Shown: piece after piece, positions 23,602-32,568 of the stretch
How the letters are laid out: each line of letters opens with the position of its first letter
Numbering within the stretch: the stretch's first letter is position 1
DNA from: Saussurea involucrata
Lineage: Eukaryota; Streptophyta; Magnoliopsida; Asterales; Asteraceae
DNA: 64,000 nucleotides
Assembly (NCBI GenBank): GCA_033807775.1
Contig: CM066313.1
Span: 89,537,484 to 89,601,483, forward strand
Direction of reading: 5' to 3'
Translations under genes and position numbers: made by a program
Notes under the pieces: generated by a model
Seen by the model: the letters and a program-made list of their open reading frames with translations, nothing else
Told to the model about the DNA's origin: nothing
The model's database searches: none

Positions 23602-24798
23602 AGGGGTTAAATCTAGTGAGAACCGAAAAAAGGTTAAGGACTTAAGGACTAATCTAAACCATTGATTAGAATAGATCTAGGGTCAATAAAAGAAAAACAT
23701 ATTAGTAATAAAAGCAAAAAAGAAGGGTAGAGCTGTCAATTTGCAAGAACATGGAAAGGGTATAATGGATATTTTATATTAATATCAAATTAAAAGAAAA
23801 TTGTGGATGCCAAATAACATTTCAAGTCAGTTTAATGTTTTCTTCTTCAATTTCTTCAATAGGTATCTGATGGACCACATTATCTCTCTTCTTCCTCCCT
23901 TAATCTAATGTCGAAGGCTCTGATCATAGAAAACTGATTTTTCTAATTCATCGTCGTCACGTCATCAAGCCCTACTCGAACTTCGTGCAGAGATAACGCA
24001 GTCCATTTATCATCGTCGGAATCAGATCTACATCTATCGCTTTGAAATCGGACTAGGTTTACTGGCGAAGTTATTGTTCATCAACATCGCTATATGTTTT
24101 CCGTCTCTGTATCAAAATAATATGATTTCTATTTCTGATTTTTTCTATATCCATTTATATTGAATCAACTAATTAGTTATAAAGCAATATGTAACTTAGA
24201 TGTCTCACTTGTTTTCAATTGAAGGTTTCTAGTAAAAATGTGTTTTATTTCGTGAGTTGAAATAACATGTGAGTATGTGTCTCATATGGTGATGTGTGTT
24301 TCACACGATGAATTTGTGTCTTTCATATGGTGAATCTATATGTTTCATCTGGTAAATTGTGTATTTCATATAGTGAATCTATGTATTTCATACGGTGAAT
24401 TGTGTGTTTCATCTAATGAATTCATATGTTTCATCTGGTAAGTTGTGTATTTCATGTGGTGAATTGTGTATTTCATATGGTGAAACTATGTGTTTCATAT
24501 GGTGAATTATGTGTTTCATCTGGTGGATTGTATGTTTTATGTGGTGAATTGTGTGTTTCATGTGGTGAACCGTAAGTTTCATATGGTTAATTGTGTGTTT
24601 CATATGGTGAATTGTGTGTTTCATCTAATGAATGAAATTGTATGTTTCATCCGGTGAATCTTGTTACCAAAATGACGATTATGCCCTTTTTTTTAATTAA
24701 AACAACTTTTAACTAAAACCATAAGATCAAAACCAAATTAAGGCTTAGATCACTCCTCACGGTTCTCAACCTTTTTGTGGTTCTCATTTGATTATCGT

Positions 24799-24800
<2 letters not shown>
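23602..24800. mobile_element. TIR element inserted in TA tract (GTGAGAACC family)
   Basis: The left end GGGGTTAAATCTAGTGAGAA and right end (on minus) GGACGATAATCAAATGAGAA form imperfect inverted repeats of about 35 bp, both followed by AACC and an A-rich stretch ending AAAGGTT. It is flanked by TATATATA on each side. No transposase is present, so it is non-autonomous. It contains the minisatellite at 24240-24660. Confidence 0.55.
24240..24660. repeat. Minisatellite, about 21-bp TTTCATATGGTGAATTGTGTG units
   Basis: About 17 to 20 imperfect copies. The core TTCATATGGTGAA is a near-palindrome. Open frames here are by-products of the repeat. Confidence 0.85.
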
Positions 24801-24837
<37 letters not shown>

Positions 24838-24841
<4 letters not shown>

Positions 24842-25061
24842 GACTTCTCCTTCAAGACAAAAAGGTACACTTCCAGCTAATAATTTAGGTGTCTTGCATT
24901 TGTTTTTTTTTCTTTCTTGCCATCAAAGACGTGGACTCATGTCCACCAACCAATTTTCTATTTTTTTTCCTTTTTCTTTTCATGTAAAATACTTTTGTTA
25001 CCATTTCATGCAAGTTGGTAAATTTGCACAATAACAAGAAAAACAATAAGGTTTTTCAACA
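24838..25061 (-). repeat. E4 5' LTR, outer part
   Basis: Matches 12412-12637 closely, ending TTTTTCAACA at 25061. It completes the LTR begun at 17126 and marks the right end of E4. Confidence 0.85.
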
Positions 25062-26459
25062 TATATATATATATATAGATATATATACATATACATATAA
25101 TAAATAAGTAACTAGCATGCCACGTGTCGTCTTCTGGTGAAACGACTTAAGTATTTTCCCGCCTAAAAATGTATCTGGACGCATTTTACATTATAAGTTC
25201 AATTAGGGCACCCACATTCATTTTTTCTTAAATCTCTCCTTAATTCAATTTTTTTAATTTATACGTTACATTTACTACCCTTATAATTAGGTATGTAGTT
25301 TACTTTTAATCCCTTACTTTTTTATTTTTCATTTTAGACTCTTATCATATAAACATAAATAATGTATATGAACTAAAATGCATTAAAAACATTTCTATTT
25401 TTTTACAAATTATACCATTGTAATCGCTTCGTCAATACCTTCGAAATGAGCCCAATATTGAATATTTTTAGATTTAATTATATTATTAAATATCATAAAT
25501 ATATGTGAATTAATGTGTCGTGATTAGTATGGTGTATTCATCTCAAGAGTTATACTTTTACAATTATTTTTAGATACATACGTACATATCCATACTTATA
25601 ATAAATTCAAAAAAAAATCCACCGTGTATAGTAATCCCAAAATATACTGGATTTACTTCTATGTTTAAATTCAAATTATTGATATAGTTTCATTTTTAAA
25701 TTCAATTTTATTCTAGGGTTAACTTCATTTTGACTAATCAATGATATAGTTTCATTTCTAATTCAAAAAAATTTACCCTTATTTTATCCTAAAAATAAAC
25801 TTATTTTACCCATAATAAGCGTATATCTCTCGTCTCCTTCTCTGCTGCAAATTCTTCCAGCTCGTGATCAATTTGCCCCTCTCCTCTCATCACCTGCTTC
25901 GTGCTTGTTTTCTCCTCTCACAGGTATGTGTTTTCACCTCTCGATTTCTCTCCATATGCATCTAAAGGTTCTATTTTTTTGGTCGATTTCTTTCTGATTT
26001 GTGGTTGAATAAAATCGATTCTTTCCGATTTGTGGTTGATTAAAACCGTTTCCTTATGATTTGTGGTGGATTAAAATCGATTCTTTCCTACTTGTTTAAT
26101 TTGTGTTTTGTTTGATCCATGGTTTACACTAATCAATAAAAGCATAATACTCCTCCTTTTGTTGAAATTAGTATGAGATTTGATACAAATAATCACTGAA
26201 TTGTCGTGATTTTTTTTGCAATTTCATATCAATTTTTATGTTAATAAGCTAATTAGGTTTAATTGGTGAATTTTGCTTACTGTTTGGTTTAGTTGGTGAA
26301 CTTTCAGCGCTGGGGTTTGCACCAAGTTGCTGTTTGTGAGTTCGAACCTTTTTCAAAAATATAAATATGCAGATTTTTTGTATAGTATATTTAATTATTT
26401 ATACTTTCTTAATCATGATTGTATTATTTCCTCTATTAGCTTACCACTATGCCTTACCC
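25062..26459. other. Region 5' of the PIF1 remnant
   Basis: AT-rich. 25820-25930 looks like a 5' leader with a splice-like CAG/GTATGT. 25975-26095 holds three copies of an approximately 36-bp unit containing GATTTGTGGTTGATTAAAA. No protein is recognised. Confidence 0.45.
26275..26352 (+). repeat. tRNA-like / SINE-like pol III promoter pair
   Basis: TGGTTTAGTTGG fits the tRNA A box and GAGTTCGAACC about 45 bases later fits the B box, suggesting a SINE head or tRNA relic. No cloverleaf or target duplication was confirmed. Confidence 0.4.
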
Positions 26460-27979
26460 TAATGATGATTCTGTTGAGTCTTCAAACAATCGTTTGATTA
26501 CGCTAATCTACAGAACGAGTTTCGTCAACTTCTAGGTGCTTTAACAAACGAGCAACGAGGTGTTTATGACGATATCATCACAGCGGTTCAAAATAACCAA
26601 GGAGGTGTGTTTTTGTATATGGTTATGGCGTAACATGTAAAACATTTCTATGGAAGACATTATCTGCATCAATAAGATCTAGAGAAGAAATTGTTTTAAA
26701 TGTTGCTTTGAGTGGTATTGCTTCTTTACTTCTTACAGGAGGTAGGACATGACACTCTCGCTTTCAAATTCCTCTAATTCTTAACGAATATTCTCTTTGT
26801 TACATAAAGCCAGACAGTGATGTTGCCAAGTTAATAAAGAAGCCTAGGTTGATTATATGGGATGTCACCAATGGTTCATCGGCATGCATTTGAAGCATTG
26901 GATAGAAGCATGAACGATATTTTTGGTAGTCAAGGCATTACTGACTCGGAAATGCTTTTTAGTGGCAAAGTAGTTGTTTTTGGAGGAGATTTCAGACAAA
27001 TTTTGCCGGTTATTCCCAACGCGAGTAGACAATACATTGTTAATACGTTGTTAAGTTCATCTTACATTTGGGAAAAATGCAAAGTCCTAAGGTTAACTAA
27101 AAACATGAGGTTAACTGTTGACAGTCAAGCTTCTGATATCGAACAAACAAGGATTTTTGCAAACTGGCTTTTGGATTTAGGAGAAGGCAAGGTTGGTAGT
27201 ATGAATGATGGCGAGACAATTATTGATATACTTGATGATCTTCTCATTACCGATTCAACGGATCATATATCTGCATTAATTGAATCTGTCTATCCTTCTA
27301 TTCTTGTAAATGTCAAGAATTCATCCTATTTTCAGGAAAGAGCAATACTTGCACCCAAGCATGAAGTCGTTCAAGAAATAAATGACCGTTTGATATCATT
27401 GTTTATAGGAGACGAAAAGGAGTACCTAAGTTCAGATAGTCTGTGTGAATCAGAGCATCTTCACGAACAACTTGATGAAACTTTGTACTCACCTGATGTC
27501 TTAAATTATCGGGTTTGCCAAACCATAAGATAGTACTAAAAGTCGGTGTTCTAGTTATGTTACTAAGGAATATTGATCAGAAATTTGGGTTATGTAATAG
27601 AACTAGACTACGGGTGTTATCATTGGAAAATCGGGTTATAAAAGCAGAGATCATATCTGGAAGCAATATTGGAAGCCGAACATTTATTCCAAGAATGTCT
27701 TTGACACCTACGGACAAAAGGATTCCGTTCAAGTTTCAAAGAAGACAATTTCCAATTGCTGTATGTTTTGCCATGACCATAAATAAAAGCCAGGGACAGT
27801 CATTATCGAAGGTTGGTTTGTCTCTGAGACAACCAGTCTTCACCCATGGTCAGTTGTATGTTGCTTTATCTAGAGTAAAAAGTAGGCAAAGTTTAAAAAT
27901 ATTAATTATAGATGATGAAGTTATAATTAGCAATAGAACAAAGAATGTTGTATATAAAGAAGTATTTGGTAATTTATGA
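26460..27979 (+). pseudogene. Helitron-type PIF1 helicase, C-terminal part, broken
   Basis: Homology starts with LTNEQRGVYDDII near 26540. The Walker A region reads GYGVTCKT instead of GYGGTGKT (about 26620), and at Walker B the WDEAP coding is shortened by two bases near 26860, shifting the frame. Then follow MVHRHAFEALDRSM, VVVFGGDFRQILPVIP, LRLTKNMRL and AILAPKHEVVQEIN to 27533. A second frameshift near 27515 leads to NRTRLRVL, AMTINKSQGQSLSKVG and HGQLYVALSRV, the helicase motif V/VI region, ending at 27979. The Rep (HUH) nuclease half is absent. It is the remnant of an autonomous Helitron. Confidence 0.88.
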
Positions 27980-28365
27980 TACATGGTTCTTATTTTATTA
28001 ATATTTTAACTATGTACTTTTCCATATAATTTCATTTACGTTCTATTATAAATTCTTAATATTTATTCATATTTTTTTATTAATTTTTTGCAAAACCTCC
28101 TTTGTAAAAACTGCCTAAAACAAGGACATTTTGTAACCAGCTGCAAAAAAAACAACTCTGAAAGAAAAAAAGTTTGGAAAAGTAGCATCGTACTTTCGAT
28201 GATCATTCATATCTGTAAGATAAGTTATGAATCTCTTTTTTTTGAAGAAAAAAGGTGATGACACTAATGAGCTTCGGCAATGTCATTACCCATTTGAGTC
28301 ACAACCGTTCCATTACTAGAAGAGAAAGTACAATTGTTCATACAATTCGTTAGAAAAACCGGAAT
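27980..28365. other. AT-rich flank without gene
   Basis: No gene seen. It ends in ATTGC at 28366-28370, the left target-site copy of E2. Confidence 0.6.
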
Positions 28366-28370
28366 ATTGC

Positions 28371-29051
28371 TGTCAGGATCGATTCTTAACAAGAATTAAA
28401 CTTCTTAGAAACAGAATTTAGAGAATCTTGCGGAATAGAACTCTAAATCAATTAAAGAACAATCAATAGAATTCAACACACTGTATATATCAAACTGTAT
28501 TACAAGCTTTACACCAAACCTCAATCTTGTTGAACAGGCTCAACAAGACGACTTCTACTTCTCTAGAAATAGGGTTCTTACACCTTGAGGTTAATTCTCT
28601 CTAGAATCGTCTTTTTTATTCTTCTCTATATCGTGTATCTTGTATATTCACGTTTTTTCTAATAGCTATCTATCAATACTATTTATACAAAAGTAATTAC
28701 AAGATAACTATCAAAAGTAAATTGATCTTCTGAATCTTCGTTAAACATATCTTGATCAATTCCTTCTTTGTCTCCAAAAGTATCGCATACCAAACTTATC
28801 AAGTCAGCAGTATTAACAATGATTTGGCTCAGCAGCATTAACGACCTTCAGCAGTATTAACCTTCACAGTCTTCAAGTAGTAGTAACCCAGCTCAGCAGT
28901 ACTAACCATGTCTAGCAGTAGTAACTTCTTCTAGCAGTAGTAACTTCCTCTAGCAGTAGTAACCTTGACTAGCAGTAGTAACGAAGAACTGGCAGTAGTA
29001 ACATTGTCTTGGCAGTACTAACCATACTTAGCATATCTTCAGTTCCCAACA
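28371..29051 (-). repeat. E2 3' LTR (681 bp)
   Basis: TGTTGGGAAC...CCTGACA on minus. About 11 GCAGTANTAAC-type motifs lie in U3 (28805-29030), upstream of a TATAAATA box on minus at 28687-28680. Confidence 0.95.
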
Positions 29052-29062
29052 ATCTCCCCCTA
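29052..29062 (-). other. E2 polypurine tract
   Basis: On minus it reads TTAGGGGGAGA immediately before the LTR, the plus-strand primer site. Confidence 0.85.
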
Positions 29063-29113
29063 ACTTGACTTTTAGGAAAAGAAGTCAAGTTCTTCAGATG
29101 ATGCTTCCAAAAC

Positions 29114-31896
29114 TTAGTCATCATATACGCATAGATCAGGACTTAATCCCAGACTTTGATTGAGAATCCTTTTTACCAAGAATCTACCCATTGCTGAATC
29201 CTTGTTGCAGGTCAGCTTAGTATGTAACATTCCTTTCAGCCTCTTCATGCTGTGATTGTATATTTCATCCACCAGATAGTATTCTTGAGTTGCAGAGTCA
29301 AGGGAGATGACATATACTCCACAGTTTTCATAGAGCATCCAGTTGGTAATGGCTTGAAACTGTGTGTTTATCCTATGCTGAACTGCTTCAGGTTTGAACA
29401 TTTGGCACAAGAATTCAAGTACCATTTTAGAGATTGACATCCCTTGCTCAGTCAGCATGTTTTCATATAGCCTCATCCCAACTTTGAACATTTCTTCTAA
29501 GTCTGATCTTGAGCAAGTTCTGACAATTTTTCCCCAAGTTGAAAAGACTTCAAATTTTCCATCTGCTCTTTTTATCCTAATGAACTCCTTTCTACCATCT
29601 TTCAAAGTGTCCCAAAAGATGATTTCAGGAGCCTTAGATGATATTGGTTCAGCCTGAATTGGAATTGGGTTAGAGTCAACACCAGTAATATACAAATCAC
29701 ATTGGGCATCAGTTTGTGATTGTACATTGCTTGATTGCCCTGATGGAGTTGCCACTTCTTCTTCAGCAACTTCTGAGGTTAATTTTTCTTTCACTGTTTC
29801 CTCCTGGGCCTCTTCTGCAGTTGGCTCCACCCTTGGCTTCTTTTCATTTTTCTTCTGTGAAGTTATGGGCTTGGTGCTTGGTCTTTTCTTTGACATCATC
29901 TTGGTTCTTTTAAGAGTTCTAACAGCTTCAGTAGTTGGTTCAGCTGTTTTAAGTTTTTCAGCAGCAATAACCATTTCTGTTGCTATGGCTGTTACTGCTT
30001 CTCTTAGAACATGTAATGATGCTGCTTCAACACTGTTCTTCACAATCCAGTATATTTCTTCATCAATTTCAGCTTGAGATGTAGTTACTGCTTCCTGCTC
30101 AGTTTCTGCTGCTTTTTCTGTTTGGCCTTCAGCAGCATTAACTGTTTCTGCTGCTTGTTCAAACTCAGCAGCATTAACAGTTTCTGCTGCTGTGGTTTCT
30201 GCTGCTGTTGTAGTTTCTGCTTCTTTAATAAGCTCTTCCCCCTTTTCTGTCTCCCCCTTATTCTGTGCACTGGACTCCCCCTTAAACTGTGCATTCTCAA
30301 TTTCCATTTCAGTCTCCATCTGAACTGTCTCCCCCTCAACTTGTAGACCCTTCATATTCAGTTCTGCTTCTGACTCTGACTCCCCCTTTTTGGGAGCATC
30401 ATCAGTTGGAGTTCTTCTTCTCAGCACAAATCTTGCCTTTTTCTTTCTGTGCAACAACTTGGTGACCATCTTTTTGAGCTTCTCAATTTGAGACTGTTGG
30501 TAGGTGACCACAGTCTTCAGTTGCTCAATCTCCTTCTTATGTGCCATAACGTCCAAGTTGACATTTCCAATGGTTTCCATCTATTCAGCATAGTTATATC
30601 TATCCTCACCTTGTTTAGAAGTGTTTACCTTCTTTAAAGGATCCTTGGAAGTTTTAGCAGAAGCATTCTGCCTAGCAGAAGCACTAACTGCCCCTTGGTT
30701 TCTTGGCACCTGGGTCCTCCTAATGATTTCTCATTTAGAGTTGCCATGGGGAAGGTCTTATTTATGTTACCACTGTCCTTCTCTGTGCTAGCAGAAGTAG
30801 TGGCAGCCTTAGCACCCATATGATCATCCTTCTCCTTAGAGAGCACCTTCTTGGGGTTGGGAGACACCCCTGTGGTTTCCCTGTTGATATTCTCAATTGG
30901 AGAATGCTCCAACTGAGGGCTTAAAGGCTTAGGGCTCTGAGTAGGTACATCAAGGGAAGGAACCTTGTGCACCTTTCTTCTTTCAAACCTTTTGGTGATT
31001 GTGGGAGTGGGTCGTTCAAGGATGGACTGAGGGATGTCTTTTGAGATGGAAGGTTGGGATTGGTCATCAGTGGGTTGATCTAATGAGGGCCTTGATCCTG
31101 ATGCCATACCTTCAGAGGGGTAGGACACAACCATCATTGTAGAGAACAATGGTGTGTCAACTCCTTCCGAGTCCCTAGGAAGTCTTTTCATATTTGAAAA
31201 AACCTTCCCTTTAGGGGATTTGGGTACATATACCTCAGTAAACTGAGGTAAGTCCATCAATTCCTTGTTAATAACTTCTTGCACAAACCTTGGATACATG
31301 TAAAAGCTCTTTTTGGATTCCAAGTTTGATACAAGATCATTAAAGATCATTGCTGAAAAATGGTACTTTCTGGTAGTGGATAAGCAGACCAAGGCATATG
31401 CAATGGGACTGCTGAACTCACTCCATCCAGTAGTTTTCTTGGAAATACAGTGCATCAGGGTATGAACAAGAAATCTCCATTGGTTGAAAAATTTTGACTT
31501 GTAGAATTTAAAAACACCAATGGGACCTTCATACCCCATTCTTTGTAAAGTCGAATATAAGTCATCAGAAGATAGAGAGGTTATACCTGAGGCATCATCC
31601 AAGTGAAGAGAGATGCGAATAACCTCCTCTGTGACTTTCAAGGGTTTATCACAAACCCTTGTTCGAATGGTTTTCTGCCCTTCTTCGAAACTAACAGTGG
31701 CATTCTCCTAAAATTGTGTCTGATGTTCGATATAGATGGTTGGGCTCACCGTTAGGGCATAGGAGATGTGCGAGGATTTGAGAAAATCGACTATATCGTG
31801 GAATCCCGCAGCTTGTTTTGGCTTCTGAAGCATGGCTATTTCATTGTGCTCATCCACAAACTCCATGATTCCTGAGGATTCTTGAAAGAAAAACAC
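29114..31896 (-). pseudogene. Third ORF (envelope-like position) of SIRE-like copia E2, broken
   Basis: Homologous protein begins MEFVDEHNEIAM near 31863 (ATG also at 31896). It continues through YALTVSPTIYIE, VIRISLHLDDASGITSL, KFFNQWRFLVHTLMHCI and MYPRFVQEVIN, then turns into a long Ala/Glu/Lys-rich coiled-coil tail to 29114. I recall the same N-terminal domain after RNase H in Asteraceae copia polyproteins; its function is unknown, and the position matches the env-like ORF of Sireviruses. Breaks: TAG replaces an expected Trp codon near 31709-31707, a frameshift lies near 30700-30720, and TAG sits at about 30583 just before METIGNV. No transmembrane segment is obvious. Confidence 0.72.
30236..30390 (-). 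repeat. Cluster of five polypurine-tract-like motifs
   Basis: AAGGGGGA or AGGGGGAG (minus) occurs near 30236, 30251, 30275, 30329 and 30380, inside the third ORF, where it encodes KGES-type residues. Multiple polypurine tracts upstream of the 3' LTR are a described Sirevirus trait. Confidence 0.7.
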
Positions 31897-31980
31897 AAAG
31901 ATTCTGGGGAGACTAGGTTAGAACGAGAGAGAAGAAGTAAATGCGAAGAGTCGTTATGAACTTTGGCGGGCAAACAGGGG

Positions 31981-31988
31981 TATTTATA
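31981..31988 (-). promoter_or_regulatory. TATA box upstream of E2 third ORF
   Basis: TATAAATA on minus in the context GGGCATATAAATACCCC, about 85 bases before the ATG at 31896 and just downstream of the motif array at 31998-32340. It is the same octamer as the LTR TATA box, suggesting a separate promoter for this ORF. Confidence 0.55.
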
Positions 31989-31997
31989 TGCCCTAGA

Positions 31998-32340
31998 TTA
32001 TCAAAAGCAGTATTAACGACATAAGCAGTATTAACTACTGAGCAGTATTAACTGCAAGGCAGTATTAACTACACAGCAGTATTAACTACCAAGCAGTATT
32101 AACTACCTAGCAGTATTAACTACCGAGCAGTATTAACTACCAAGCAGTTTTAACTACCAAGCAGTATTAACTACCTAGCAGTATTAACTACCTAACAGTA
32201 TTAACTGCACTAGCAGTATTAACTACTGAGCAGTATTAACTGTGCACTAGCAGTATTAACTACTGAGCAGTATTAACTGCAAAGCAGTATTAACTATACA
32301 AGCAGTATTAACTTCTAGAACACAGGCAGTAGTAACTTTG
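31998..32340 (-). repeat. Array of about 19 GCAGTATTAAC motifs
   Basis: The 11-nt core (GTTAATACTGC on minus) recurs about every 17 bases with variable 4-8 nt spacers such as TACC, TACT and TGCA. Core conservation with variable spacers is unlike a slippage microsatellite. The same core is in both LTRs of E2, the LTR of E1, and the gag and third-ORF coding DNA. Confidence 0.9.
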
Positions 32341-32357
32341 CACTATGCACCACTTGT

Positions 32358-32560
32358 CAAATCCTCAAATGTCATCTTACACATCACTTTTACCACTTCT
32401 CTTACCTTCTGCAGGATTATTTTCAAAAGTAACATGTCCTTCATCAATCTTTTTGAAATTTTTGAAGACAGGCCATGTTACCTGTCATGTGCCTAGAGCA
32501 ACCACTGTCAACATGCCAAATGCTTCTCCCCTTAAGCTGTTGGCTGCCCTGCACATCTGA
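32358..32560 (-). pseudogene. Protease remnant of pol (E2)
   Basis: Minus strand encodes GSQQLKGRSIWHVDSGCSRH and then MTGNMA, the copia protease active-site region. An extra base and small deletions follow, and homology with E1 ends at about 32358. Nothing of integrase, RT or RNase H remains. Confidence 0.85.
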
Positions 32561-32568
32561 TAAATCAA

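Larger units (their letters stand above)
17699..24800. mobile_element. Nested insertion block inside E4 LTR (Helitron-like candidate)
   Basis: About 7.1 kb lies between the two halves of one LTR, inserted within AT dinucleotides. The left end is CTAGTAGTGTACCCGCGCAT; a CCCGCGCAT-TGCGG-type GC hairpin close to the end is common at plant Helitron termini. Insertion between A and T and the MAP65 exon fragment inside also suit a Helitron. I could not find a convincing CTRR 3' end, and a separate TIR element occupies the right side (23602-24800), so the class is uncertain. Confidence 0.45.
11820..25061 (-). mobile_element. Ty1-copia retrotransposon E4, interrupted and decayed
   Basis: Minus-strand order: 5' LTR (25061-24838 plus 17698-17126, split by an insertion), PBS, gag, pol, PPT, 3' LTR (12637-11820). 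LTR ends are TGTTGAAAAACC...GACCTTACA. All pol domains are recognisable but carry stops and changed catalytic residues. The 3' LTR doubles as the 5' LTR of the E3 fragment, which makes a tandem pair. Confidence 0.85.

Noticed and set aside
24409..24624. Met-Lys-His-Thr repeat ORF
   Set aside because: Produced by the 21-bp minisatellite with no start context or homology.
29727..30346. Plus-strand Ser/Val/Cys/Phe-rich ORFs
   Set aside because: Antisense shadow of the Ala/Glu/Lys-rich tail of the E2 third ORF.
31998..32340. Regularly spaced short repeats resembling a CRISPR array
   Set aside because: The repeat core is only 11 nt with 4-8 nt spacers, it lies inside a plant retrotransposon and it recurs in its LTRs.
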